16,260 nt of DNA from Methanoregula sp. (GCA_026394695.1 JAPKXT010000111.1:1-16260); one strand, 5' to 3'. Positions 1 through 7,305 are shown, counted from the stretch's first letter. Notes: generated by a model not told the origin, from the letters alone. Numbers and translations: made by a program.

Positions 1-108
1 TAACTGGATAACATCTGCCCCACCGTCAATTGCCCGCTGTGCAATCTCTGCATGGGACAAAACTCCTGAAATCGCTTCATCGGTGATGACATACAAGTCG
101 AAATTCAT
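1..108 (-). CDS. thiE: Thiamine-phosphate synthase, N-terminal part (cut by window edge)
   Basis: The leftward frame from an ATG at 108 to the window edge gives 36 residues beginning MNFDLYVITDEAISG, followed by HAEIAQRAIDGGADVIQL. The YVITD start and the GGADVIQLR-type strand are the hallmark first beta-alpha unit of the ThiE TIM barrel, which joins hydroxymethylpyrimidine diphosphate to thiazole phosphate to make thiamine phosphate. The catalytic loops lie outside the window. It starts 9 bases after the thiM stop, so the two are almost certainly co-transcribed; thiM makes its thiazole phosphate substrate. No strong ribosome binding site is visible, which fits coupling to thiM. A fused or TenI-like protein cannot be excluded from 36 residues. 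Confidence 0.85.
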   Translation of the reverse strand, partial: MNFDLYVITDEAISGVLSHAEIAQRAIDGGADVIQL

Positions 109-117
109 GATGCACGG

Positions 118-918
118 TTATTGTATCCTTATCCTTGCGCCTGATGCAAGATCCTCAGGATTCAGTGCAGCCATTTTATCGAATAAAGCGGTCTTGAACG
201 AATACGGACCCCGTGTACCTGCAGCAGCTCTCTGACCCGCAATCCCAAAAGCTGCGAGTGCTGCTGCTGATGCGATTATGGGATCTTCGGATACTGCCGC
301 AAATGCTCCTGTCACTGAAGCTGCCATGCATCCGGTACCGGAAATACTACCCATCATCGGATGGCCGTTATCAACAAGAAGAATGCGTTTGCCATCAGTC
401 ACAATGTCAGTTGCGCCGCTGACTACTACTGCTACACCTGCTCTTTTCGCAAAATGCTGGGCAATCCTTATCGGATCTCCGGTCATACCGAAAGAATCTA
501 CACCCCTCACTTGTGCTTCTGCACCGGCAAGAACCCCGATTTCACCGGCATTACCCTTGAGAATCGTGATTTTCAGTTCATCGAGTAAACGCAATGCACT
601 GTCCGTCCTGAACCGGGTTGCACCCGCACCAACGGGATCAAGAATGACCGGGATCTTTCGATCGTTTGCCATGCCTCCCGCCAGTATCATGGACTCTATT
701 TGTCCTCTGTTGAGCGTCCCGATATTGAGAACAAGGGCGCCGGCGAATGTGACCATCTCACAAACCTCCTCAGGAGCATCAGCCATGACTGGCGCTGCAC
801 CGGCGGCGATCGTGATATTAGCACAGTCATTGACCGTAACATAATTGGTGATATGATGGACAAGCGGGCGCTTCTCCCGCAGACGGGTGAACAGATCAGA
901 TATTGTTTTGCTCTTCAT
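118..918 (-). CDS. thiM: Hydroxyethylthiazole kinase
   Basis: 266 residues, normal for ThiM. It phosphorylates 4-methyl-5-(2-hydroxyethyl)thiazole in the cytoplasm, a thiamine salvage step. Family marks are visible in order: the N-terminal PLVHHITNYVTVNDCAN segment, APVMADAPEEV, the DPVGAGAT loop, LKGNAGEIGVLAG, and the C-terminal nucleotide/catalytic loop GSISGTGCMAAS, whose cysteine sits in the anion-hole region typical of ThiM rather than other ribokinase-fold kinases. The ATG at 918 is preceded by GGAG at a proper distance. It is followed after 9 bases by thiE, so the pair forms a thiazole salvage and coupling unit. It lies 146 bases downstream of the large sulfur-transfer fusion gene and probably has its own promoter. 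Confidence 0.95.
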   Translation of the reverse strand: MKSKTISDLFTRLREKRPLVHHITNYVTVNDCANITIAAGAAPVMADAPEEVCEMVTFAGALVLNIGTLNRGQIESMILAGGMANDRKIPVILDPVGAGATRFRTDSALRLLDELKITILKGNAGEIGVLAGAEAQVRGVDSFGMTGDPIRIAQHFAKRAGVAVVVSGATDIVTDGKRILLVDNGHPMMGSISGTGCMAASVTGAFAAVSEDPIIASAAALAAFGIAGQRAAAGTRGPYSFKTALFDKMAALNPEDLASGARIRIQ

Positions 919-989
919 CGGGATTCTCCAGTCTTTTTAAAATTTTATTATCTTTGAAGGGAAATCACAGAATATTTTTGAGGGGGAGA

Positions 990-999
990 TTATTATACT
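990..999 (-). promoter_or_regulatory. Candidate TATA box for thiM-thiE
   Basis: On the minus strand the gap upstream of thiM contains GTATAATAAT, a good archaeal TATA-like element. A start about 25 bases downstream would give a leader of roughly 50 bases before the thiM ATG at 918. A second AT-rich stretch at about 936-956 is an alternative but would put the RNA start almost on the coding region. No conserved thiamine riboswitch bases were seen in the gap. Confidence 0.35.
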
Positions 1000-1021
1000 G
1001 TTTCCGCGCCAGGGGCGGGAA

Positions 1022-1048
1022 CAAAAAGGAATAACCATAGTAGTGGTT
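1022..1048 (-). terminator. Possible terminator of the fusion gene
   Basis: About 15 bases after the stop of the fusion gene, the minus strand has a 5-bp inverted repeat (AACCA, loop CTACTA, TGGTT) followed by ATTCC and a run of five T. The stem is weak; archaeal termination mostly needs only the T run. Confidence 0.35.
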
Positions 1049-1064
1049 TGATACCCTATTCAGG

Positions 1065-3707
1065 TCACCGGGTAAGTTCCTGGAGTGTCGCGATGAGCAT
1101 GTCAATTTCGTGCTCCGTGGTATAGAGCGCAAGACTCGCCCGCACAGTTCCTTCAGGTAGCCCAAGCTGGCCCATAAGCGGCTGGCAGCAGTGGTGGCCT
1201 GATCGCACCATGATGTCAGCAGACTCATCGAGATGTTGCGCAACTTCATGCGGATGAATTCCATCTATGGTGAATGAGACAACACCTATGCGTGGGATGG
1301 GGTGTTCAGGAGCATAGACATGAATCCCTTTAATCCGTGCAAGACCGTCGATCAACCGTTCTGTAAGCGCTTCTTCGTAGAGCTCGATCTTTTCCATGCC
1401 AATCTTCTGGAGGTACTCTGCCGCGACACCCAAACCAATTCCTCCGGCAATAGCGGGAGTACCTGCTTCGTATTTCTGGTAGCCCTCTGCAGTTGTAAAG
1501 TCCGTCCCGGTAACTGTTTCAACCATCCCGCCACCGTATTGAAATGGTTCAATTACCGGCTTTTTCATCCAGAGGACACCGGTACCGGTAGGTCCGAGCA
1601 TCTTATGACCGGAAAAGGCAAAAAAGTCACAGCCAAGGCGTGCAACATTCACCGGCATGTGAGGAACTGCCTGAGCACCATCAACCAGCAGCAGGATGCC
1701 GGTTTCATGGCAGATCTCTGCAATTTCTGAGATCGGGGTGACCACCCCAATAACATTTGATGCATGAGAAATTGCTACGAGCCGGGTGGAAGGTGTGATC
1801 GCACGTTTCAGTGCATCAAGATCAAGTGAGTAGTCGGCATTAATACCGATGACATCCAGCCCCACACCCCGTCTGGCAAGATTCCTCCACGGCAGCAGGT
1901 TTGAGTGATGCTCAAGAATTGTAGTGATTACCCGGTCTCCGGATTTCCAGTCAAGCCCCTGCGCAACCATGTTGATTGCTTCAGTGGTATTTTTGGTAAA
2001 AACCGTGACGCCGTCGTCACCTCCGATAAACTGTGCTACTTTGTCATGGGCATGCCAATAGCGCTGGGAGGAGATCTGGGTGAAACGGTGTATACCCCTT
2101 CCGACATTGGCACGATAGCAGTGTTCGAATTCGACCATTGCTTCGATAACAGGCTCCGGGGAAAAACTTGTTGCCGCATTATCCAGGTAAATGATATCTC
2201 CAAGAATCGGGAAATCCTTGCGGATCTCGTTGACCGCAAATCCCGCATCAGCCTGTTTTTCTATTTTTATTTCCATACTTTTTCCTGCCTTGTTTTCAAC
2301 CGTCACCTGGGGTACCCGCTCCGGCCCAACCCGCAGCGAATAATCATCATTGATATGGATGCCCTTCGATTTGCACAATTCTCTCATCTTCGGGGGCAAT
2401 GCACGCCAGCGCCAGAGACCCCATGTACAAAAAACCTTTGGAAGTCCCTTTTTATCTGCCCATTTTTCGAGGAATGCATCCCATCGCCTGGCATACTCTG
2501 GCTCTATAATCCGGAGTTCTTCATACTCGCTCTCAAGCATCGCCGGGCAAAGGTAGCATCCGATGCGTTCCAGTCCTTTATCATAGAGCGGGTTAATTTG
2601 TTCCTTCTGCCACCAGAGGTAGAGGAAAACCTCAAGCGCCCGCCAGTTCCTTATCGGGGAGAGGTTGAGCTGAAGCGGGTTGGCCGGGTTCTGGCTCGTC
2701 TCGTCAAGGTCAGCCCGGTTCCATGATTCGTACCAGCGGTTCCCCTGCACGGTGACACACGGCCCAACCCCGGCAAGGTAGAGCTTAAGCGGGTGTAGCT
2801 TTAACAGTTTGCAGCACCACCGGTTATCCTTTCCGGGTGGACCGGCTTTCTCCACAGCCTGCCAGAAGTCTCCTGCTTTCTGGACGATCTCCACTCCCTG
2901 TGACCGGACAAAATCCACCGTTTCAGGAAATTCGATACCGGTGTCGATGAAGAACGCTTTAGTCACACCGGCTTTTCGCGCAAGATGGAGAACTGCGGTG
3001 CTGTCCTTACCCCCGGAGAATGAGACATTTGCAGTCGGTCGGTCATTGATGTGTTGTTTGATGGTACGGATCGCATTCCGTTCCAGGTTTTTTAAGTGAT
3101 ACCGGTTCTTTTCGATTGCCACATCCCAACCGGGATTTACTGGTGTGCGGGGAACGACGGCATTGAGCTCTTTGACTTTTATTGAGCCATCTTTTACCAT
3201 ACCGGTCCCGAACCGGTTCTTATATTTCACAATCACCGTGCCGTCAGGTGCCGGGGTTTTGAGGGGGATCCTTTTTCCACCAATACGTCCCTGTTCTTTC
3301 CTCGCATCGGTCTGGAGGTCGAGATCCACGATACCCTGCTTCACGTGCGACAGGATATACGGAAGCGCTTCCGGCGCGATATCAAGACTGAATTTTCTCG
3401 TTACCGGATCAAACGTAAGCCATCCGAACCGTTCGCCATGCATGATCACTAGGTCCGCACGGTCGACACCGCCGGTTTTGTTCAGGAGGAGAATTGTTGC
3501 GAGCGGGACATTGCCAAACCGCTCGTACACGAGTTTTTTGATAAGTGCTGCATCAGCTGCAAGTGCCGGGCGCACATCATATGGCCGAAGGAGCTCGATC
3601 TTTTTCCCTTCTTTTCCACACGCACAGCTCTTCGCGATCAGGGGAACGTTGCAGTGCTCACACCAGTAGAGGATCTTTTTTACCGGCGGTTCGCGAAACA
3701 CACACAT
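1065..3707 (-). CDS. Fusion of PUA-like/PAPS-reductase-type PP-loop protein and SufS-type cysteine desulfurase
   Basis: 880 residues, two full-size enzymes in one frame. N-terminal half: zinc ribbon (C16, C19, C28, C30), a pre-PUA/PUA-like region (about 45-195), then a PP-loop ATPase domain with SGGKDS at 231-236. C298-C299 and C384-x2-C387 (GCYLCP) form a four-cysteine set of the kind that holds a [4Fe-4S] cluster in PAPS-reductase-like proteins. C-terminal half (about 478-880) is a complete PLP-dependent cysteine desulfurase: LDNAATS near 508, H600-H601, D676, PLP lysine K702 in SGHKMLGPTGTG, and the sulfur-carrying cysteine C840 in RSGHHCCQPLM. The desulfurase makes a persulfide from cysteine; the PP-loop half probably adenylates an acceptor. 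The RNA-binding-like N-terminus suggests tRNA thiolation, but that is inference; sulfate assimilation is a weaker alternative. The ATG at 3707 lacks a strong ribosome binding site. An internal ATG at 2276 falls at the domain border. Confidence 0.9.
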   Translation of the reverse strand: MCVFREPPVKKILYWCEHCNVPLIAKSCACGKEGKKIELLRPYDVRPALAADAALIKKLVYERFGNVPLATILLLNKTGGVDRADLVIMHGERFGWLTFDPVTRKFSLDIAPEALPYILSHVKQGIVDLDLQTDARKEQGRIGGKRIPLKTPAPDGTVIVKYKNRFGTGMVKDGSIKVKELNAVVPRTPVNPGWDVAIEKNRYHLKNLERNAIRTIKQHINDRPTANVSFSGGKDSTAVLHLARKAGVTKAFFIDTGIEFPETVDFVRSQGVEIVQKAGDFWQAVEKAGPPGKDNRWCCKLLKLHPLKLYLAGVGPCVTVQGNRWYESWNRADLDETSQNPANPLQLNLSPIRNWRALEVFLYLWWQKEQINPLYDKGLERIGCYLCPAMLESEYEELRIIEPEYARRWDAFLEKWADKKGLPKVFCTWGLWRWRALPPKMRELCKSKGIHINDDYSLRVGPERVPQVTVENKAGKSMEIKIEKQADAGFAVNEIRKDFPILGDIIYLDNAATSFSPEPVIEAMVEFEHCYRANVGRGIHRFTQISSQRYWHAHDKVAQFIGGDDGVTVFTKNTTEAINMVAQGLDWKSGDRVITTILEHHSNLLPWRNLARRGVGLDVIGINADYSLDLDALKRAITPSTRLVAISHASNVIGVVTPISEIAEICHETGILLLVDGAQAVPHMPVNVARLGCDFFAFSGHKMLGPTGTGVLWMKKPVIEPFQYGGGMVETVTGTDFTTAEGYQKYEAGTPAIAGGIGLGVAAEYLQKIGMEKIELYEEALTERLIDGLARIKGIHVYAPEHPIPRIGVVSFTIDGIHPHEVAQHLDESADIMVRSGHHCCQPLMGQLGLPEGTVRASLALYTTEHEIDMLIATLQELTR

Positions 3708-3775
3708 TGATTGCGCGCTTCAGGAGATAAGAGAAACGATCGTGATATTATTGGCTGGTTATACATTTCCACCCA

Positions 3776-3787
3776 CATGATATCATG
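3776..3787. promoter_or_regulatory. 12-bp perfect palindrome between divergent genes
   Basis: CATGATATCATG is a perfect inverted repeat in the gap between the leftward fusion gene and the rightward PNPOx-family gene, upstream of both. It could bind a dimeric regulator. There is no second copy in the gap and no known operator is recognised, so the role is inferred only from position and symmetry. Confidence 0.3.
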
Positions 3788-3832
3788 GGGAATGTGAACA
3801 ACGATTTGTATATTTTGCATTTTTCAACACTA

Positions 3833-3842
3833 AAGTATATAC
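3833..3842 (+). promoter_or_regulatory. TATA box for the PNPOx-family gene
   Basis: AAGTATATAC lies 36-45 bases before the ATG at 3878. A start about 25 bases downstream leaves a leader of around 15 bases, just enough to hold the GGTGA ribosome binding site at 3866-3870. A second TATA-like stretch (TGTATATTTT) lies near 3808-3817. Confidence 0.55.
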
Positions 3843-3877
3843 AAAAGAAATCCCGAAAGAACATTGGTGAAGGTACC

Positions 3878-4282
3878 ATGGTGAAGTTAACAGCAGAGAT
3901 GAAAGAGGCATTCGGGAAGATGAAGGTTTTCCCGGTTGCCACTGCAACAAAGGATGGGACGCCCAATGTAATCCCCCTCGGGATTGCCGAGCTCGTAAGC
4001 GATGACACCGTCTGGTTTGTGGACAATTTCATGAACAAGACGCTCTCTAACCTTCGCGTAAATCCCAGGATCGCGTTCTATCTCTGGGGGCCGGAGATCA
4101 AGGGTTGTTACCAGGTCAAGGGTGTTGCTGACATCAGGTCAAGCGGTAAGGAGTATGATGAGATGAAGGCAAAGATCAACATAAAGAATCCGGCCCTACC
4201 GGCACGCTCTCTCGTGATCGTGAAGATCACCGAGATCTTCGAATGCAAGCCCGGCCCGACTGCCGGCGCCAAAATTTTCTGA
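3878..4282 (+). CDS. Pyridoxamine 5'-phosphate oxidase-family (FMN-binding split barrel) protein
   Basis: 134 residues. The opening VFPVATATKDGTPNVIPLG, then DDTVWFVDNFMNKTLSNLRVNPRIAFYLW and a YQVKGVADI strand, are the typical order of the FMN-binding split-barrel fold. Short archaeal members of this family are mostly uncharacterised and are better seen as flavin- or F420-type redox or binding proteins than as true PNP oxidases. A longer in-frame start at 3785 exists, but the ATG at 3878 is preferred: GGTGA lies 7 bases before it and the added residues do not look like the family. It is a single gene with its own TATA box and a T-rich end. The exact substrate cannot be told. Confidence 0.85.
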   Translation: MVKLTAEMKEAFGKMKVFPVATATKDGTPNVIPLGIAELVSDDTVWFVDNFMNKTLSNLRVNPRIAFYLWGPEIKGCYQVKGVADIRSSGKEYDEMKAKINIKNPALPARSLVIVKITEIFECKPGPTAGAKIF

Positions 4283-4298
4283 TTTTTATTTTTTTATT
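4283..4298 (+). terminator. T-tract terminator after the PNPOx-family gene
   Basis: Directly after the TGA stop there are runs of five and seven T separated by one A. No hairpin precedes it, as is usual for archaeal T-tract termination. Confidence 0.6.
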
Positions 4299-4385
4299 CG
4301 CTAACCTTGGCCATGCGGGAGATTTTTCGGGGCGCTTACAGTCAATCGGATTATGGTATAACGTAGTGAATACAGGATGAAATCC

Positions 4386-4393
4386 AAAAAAAA
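4386..4393 (-). terminator. T-tract terminator after the DUF169 gene
   Basis: The minus strand has eight consecutive T about 20 bases after the DUF169 stop codon. Together with the T tract at 4283-4298 it closes the two convergent genes. Confidence 0.5.
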
Positions 4394-4412
4394 TATCTTA
4401 TGTTCACTGCTT

Positions 4413-5138
4413 TTACTTCTGACCAGGCTTTGAACCCGGGGCTGCAGCCACGACTTTGAGTGATTCGGTAATTTCGGGGAGTAATTCGGCCGGTATCCCA
4501 ATCACCATCTCGCCATCCTCGATACCGGAAAACTTCCGTGAACCATCACATCCTAGCGAGACATTCACTTGTCCGTTCAGGTACGTCTGGGCACACGTAT
4601 CGGAGCATACCGATTGGATGCCGGCAAATTCCGCGTTGATCCGCCCGCCAACCCGGAACAGCACGCTCTGGGCGAGTTTCAGCATCGCCCATGGACTCGC
4701 AACAATAAGGACAACCTGCGGATCAAACGGTGTCTTTTCAAGGGGGGCATAGAGTGTGGCGTACGTTTCATTGGTATCGAGATGAGGGACGCGATCGATG
4801 GTCCGCTTGCAGGAAGCGGTACTTTCGAATTTTCCCAGCTTGAAGTAAAAGTCGCCCGTCTTCAGACTGTCGGTGATCCCCCTGAGACCCAGTGCCCATG
4901 CTCCACCGTTGCATTCGTGCTTGCCGGCAGTTGAATAAAAGATCCGACCTTCTTTGCGTGCCTGGCCAACCATGGCGCAGTGTCGTATAGTCTTGTCGAG
5001 TTCCTGCATTCCCGCCGGGATGTCTTCTTTCTTGGTCGCAAATCTGAATGCTACGGGAGATCCGGTGAGTTTCAGGTATTTTTTCAGTGTCTCGGATGCC
5101 TCAGTATAATTTATGGGGATTTTCATTGATGGAGTCAT
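4413..5138 (-). CDS. DUF169 family protein
   Basis: 241 residues, usual for DUF169. Family marks: LTGSPVAFRF near the N-terminus, a RHCAMVGQARK segment with cysteine, CNGGAWALGL, LYAPLEKTPFDPQVVLIV, then SVCSDTCAQTYLNGQVNVSLGCDGSRK, and a C-terminal GIPAELLPEI. The several conserved cysteines suggest metal or redox chemistry, but the family has no established function and I do not assign one. No signal peptide or membrane segment is seen. The start at 5138 follows GAGGT at 8 bases; an ATG at 5126 is the alternative, and a TTG at 5165 is less likely. It is a single gene with a TATA-like element upstream and a T tract after it. Confidence 0.85.
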   Translation of the reverse strand: MTPSMKIPINYTEASETLKKYLKLTGSPVAFRFATKKEDIPAGMQELDKTIRHCAMVGQARKEGRIFYSTAGKHECNGGAWALGLRGITDSLKTGDFYFKLGKFESTASCKRTIDRVPHLDTNETYATLYAPLEKTPFDPQVVLIVASPWAMLKLAQSVLFRVGGRINAEFAGIQSVCSDTCAQTYLNGQVNVSLGCDGSRKFSGIEDGEMVIGIPAELLPEITESLKVVAAAPGSKPGQK

Positions 5139-5198
5139 ATAACCTAACCTCATGGTCCCATACAACGGGGGACTGTATATCTACAGCATGTGAGAGGA

Positions 5199-5208
5199 AT
5201 TATTTAAA
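5199..5208 (-). promoter_or_regulatory. TATA box for the DUF169 gene
   Basis: The minus strand has TTTAAATAAT about 60-70 bases before the DUF169 start at 5138. A start about 25 bases downstream would leave a leader of about 40 bases. Confidence 0.5.
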
Positions 5209-5280
5209 CCTAGTGACGCTGATACACATGATTTTAATTGCCCTCCGGCCTTTACAGGAAGGTCAGGAAATCACCGGAGG

Positions 5281-5505
5281 TTACTCCTGGATACTGATGA
5301 TCTGCACAGGGCAGAGATCTGAAGCGTCCTGTGCACATGCTGTAAGATCATCTGTGGGTGTTCCCTCACCAATACTGCCATTAATCCGGTATTTCTCGAT
5401 GATCCGGCTGAATGAGTCATCCGGGTCCTGCTCAAAAAATCCCGGGCAGGTTTCCCAGCATGAACCGCAGCTCACACAGCTCGCACGTTCAATAATCACT
5501 TTCAC
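5281..5505 (-). CDS. Small ferredoxin, single [4Fe-4S] type
   Basis: 74 residues. Cysteines at 10, 13, 16 (CVSCGSC) and 65 (LCPVQ) form the ligands of one [4Fe-4S] cluster. Two more, C20 and C57, sit where single-cluster archaeal and bacterial ferredoxins (Pyrococcus-type) carry a disulfide. A 35-residue insert rich in acidic residues (EQDPDDSF, GEGTPTDD) replaces the second cluster, which gives the acidic character usual for an electron carrier. It starts at GTG 5505, with AAGGAG 8 bases upstream; no in-frame ATG is available. It stands alone with its own promoter. It could serve as a soluble electron donor in the methanogenic energy metabolism encoded further right, but no sequence feature ties it to a specific partner. 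Confidence 0.9.
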   Translation of the reverse strand: MKVIIERASCVSCGSCWETCPGFFEQDPDDSFSRIIEKYRINGSIGEGTPTDDLTACAQDASDLCPVQIISIQE

Positions 5506-5529
5506 GGGTATACTCCTTGATATCTGGTG

Positions 5530-5553
5530 TATAATAAAGCCAATACAATATAG
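5530..5553 (-). promoter_or_regulatory. Candidate TATA elements of the ferredoxin gene
   Basis: On the minus strand, CTATATTG (5546-5553) and TTTATTATA (5530-5538) lie 25-50 bases upstream of the GTG start at 5505. The upstream one leaves room for a short leader with the AAGGAG site and is preferred. The choice between them cannot be made from sequence. Confidence 0.4.
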
Positions 5554-5678
5554 ATAACTGTCATACTAACAAGCTCTCTTTTTATGAAGCAGGTAGTATC
5601 ACTGCACTGCAGAATTAAGCACCCGAACTGGTGCAAACCCTCACATCTCAAAAACGACAGAGATCTTAAGGTGAGTAT

Positions 5679-6410
5679 ATGGATTTTGGAACGATACTGG
5701 ATGATGCCTTAGCTTATACAAAGCAGGGTGTTTTTGAAAATACGAACAGATGGCTAAAACTGATCATTGCCATTCTCTGCCATGGTATTCCCACCAATGG
5801 ATATGTTATGCGGATTTACCGGGGTGAACACCCTGCACCGGAAGTTGATAACTGGGGAACACTGTTCGTTGATGGTCTGAAGTTGATGATTGTCGGACTC
5901 ATCTATACAATCCCTGTTTTTCTCATCTGGACGATTGCGTACGGTAGTCTGTTCCTTGCGTTATTGTCAGGTAGTGCTGATCATATGAACTCTGCAATGA
6001 TGCCAGGATGGACGCCCAACATCGGGCTTGTGCTACTCATGTATCTGATTGAGATCGTTCTCGGGCTGATTGTGCCGGTTGCCTTGATACGGTTCGCACG
6101 GACCAACAGCTTTTCAGAAGCGTTCAACGTCGGTGTAATTCTCTATTACATTGGGAAGATCGGGTGGATCAACTACATTATCGCACTCATTCTTGTCGCA
6201 TTGGTGATCGGTATTCCGATCGCAATACTTGTCCTTGGCTTTATCCTGCTTGGCGGGATTACCATGTTCATGTTCAAAGTCAGCACTATTGCAATTCTCG
6301 GGTTTATTTGCGCATTTGTTCTGATAATCCTGATCCTTTCACCGCTTTTTACTGTCTTCCAGACCCGGTACATGACCCGTGTGTATGACAGCGCTGTTCC
6401 TGAAGGATAA
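5679..6410 (+). CDS. DUF4013 family integral membrane protein
   Basis: 243 residues. The N-terminal segment has the DUF4013 pattern: DDALAYTKQGVFENTNRWLK, GIPTNGYVMRIYRGEHPAP and DNWGTLFVDGLKL. Then follow about five hydrophobic segments: roughly 67-97, 115-138, 160-190 and 196-226 as long or paired helices, with the N-terminal 27-38 partly hydrophobic. There is no cleavable signal peptide. Function is unknown; the family is frequent in methanogens. The ATG at 5679 has AAGGTGAG just upstream (5668-5675). It is divergent from the ferredoxin gene and convergent with fwdC. The 173-base gap before it holds the ferredoxin promoter and a small hairpin (5619-5634), nothing else recognised. Confidence 0.85.
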   Translation: MDFGTILDDALAYTKQGVFENTNRWLKLIIAILCHGIPTNGYVMRIYRGEHPAPEVDNWGTLFVDGLKLMIVGLIYTIPVFLIWTIAYGSLFLALLSGSADHMNSAMMPGWTPNIGLVLLMYLIEIVLGLIVPVALIRFARTNSFSEAFNVGVILYYIGKIGWINYIIALILVALVIGIPIAILVLGFILLGGITMFMFKVSTIAILGFICAFVLIILILSPLFTVFQTRYMTRVYDSAVPEG

Positions 6411-6420
6411 TCTGGATAGA

Positions 6421-6439
6421 TTTTTTAAACGATTTTTTT
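6421..6439 (+). terminator. T-tract terminator after the DUF4013 gene
   Basis: Runs of six and seven T, separated by AAACGA, start 10 bases after the stop codon. No stem precedes them. No matching T tract was found on the minus strand directly after fwdC. Confidence 0.5.
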
Positions 6440-6534
6440 GATAACCATTCTGGCAATTATCACGAAACTGTTATTGGATCATCCTCGTGAATGTACGCAG
6501 GGCACCACCAGAGCGTTGGCATCTTACCCGGCGT

Positions 6535-7305
6535 TTATACTTCACCGGGGTTTTTTATCATCAGCATACCTTTCCCCCGGTTTGCCACGTCGCCTTTGTA
6601 TACATCTGCGGTGATCTTCCATTCAGGAAGCACCCGCCTGTCGATCTTTTCAAACGTGGGGATCATCTCGTGCACCCTGCCAAGAATCACGCACGTGCCG
6701 TCCTTCATATTCGCGCAGGGCCGGGTTACGTCACCTTCGATAATCAACTGACCTCCCCGCATCTCAACACCGGGGAAATCACCGGTACTGCCATGGACAT
6801 GCACCTCGCCACCTGCAAGATATTCAGCACAGAAATCCCCGGTATTACCAAACACCTCCACTTTTCCGCCCTGCATGCCTTTCTTCTCACCGCGGTATCC
6901 TGTTGCACAATAATGACCGGCATTGCCCCGGCAGAGAATCGTCCCGCCCCGCATCTCTCTGCCCAGCCAGGCATCCGCATTTCCGAGGATCTCGATCGTC
7001 CCGCCGCTCATGAAATTCCCGCAGTGCATCCCGATATCCCGGCTTATCAGGATACTACCGGTGTCCATGTATTCTCCTACCCTTTTTATCCGCGACGTGT
7101 CACCTTTTAAAACGACCTCGATGTTTTCTGGTGAGACTGCAGTACCTTCAACAAAGATCCAGAAGAGTTCCGAGAGCTTGCGCTCCTTGTTACCCTCATA
7201 CACTAAAAGATCGGTACCTTTTAAGAAATTGCGGGGAATGATCGCTTCAGCTTCTATGGGGAGGGTTGGCTTTTTGCGCACCTTGCTCTCTAAGATCACT
7301 CTCAT
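6535..7305 (-). CDS. fwdC: Formylmethanofuran dehydrogenase subunit C
   Basis: 256 residues, close to the usual FwdC length. The middle is a right-handed beta-helix of GxxGxxxGxM-type repeats, related to the C-terminal domain of glutamate synthase: successive turns GNADAWLGREMRGGTI, GNAGHYCATGYRGEKKGM, GNTGDFCAEYLAGGEV, GSTGDFPGVEMRGGQL and GDVTRPCANMKDGTCV. In the Fwd complex this subunit packs against FwdA and FwdB and helps form the internal formate path. The ATG overlaps the fwdA stop (ATGA). It is the last gene of the operon in this window; a 124-base gap with no recognised gene follows. Confidence 0.95.
   Translation of the reverse strand: MRVILESKVRKKPTLPIEAEAIIPRNFLKGTDLLVYEGNKERKLSELFWIFVEGTAVSPENIEVVLKGDTSRIKRVGEYMDTGSILISRDIGMHCGNFMSGGTIEILGNADAWLGREMRGGTILCRGNAGHYCATGYRGEKKGMQGGKVEVFGNTGDFCAEYLAGGEVHVHGSTGDFPGVEMRGGQLIIEGDVTRPCANMKDGTCVILGRVHEMIPTFEKIDRRVLPEWKITADVYKGDVANRGKGMLMIKNPGEV

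Noticed and set aside
919..1064. Possible thiamine (TPP) riboswitch upstream of thiM
   Set aside because: The CUGAGA and GGUAAU-type conserved bases of the TPP aptamer are absent, and the expected leader is too short.
1905..2726. Rightward 273-residue open frame opposite the fusion gene
   Set aside because: It lies fully antisense to well-conserved PP-loop and desulfurase coding sequence, has no family likeness, and no ribosome binding site stands out.
3785..3877. Upstream extension of the PNPOx-family protein by 31 residues
   Set aside because: It would start upstream of the TATA box at 3833 and has no ribosome binding site; ATG 3878 with GGTGA fits better.
3748..4038. Leftward 96-residue frame overlapping the PNPOx-family gene
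   Set aside because: It runs antisense to a clearly conserved gene and across its promoter, and shows no recognisable domain.
5619..5634. Small inverted repeat GCACC...GGTGC upstream of the DUF4013 gene
   Set aside because: Only a 5-bp stem with no T run or conserved motif; it could arise by chance, so it is not called a regulatory element or RNA.
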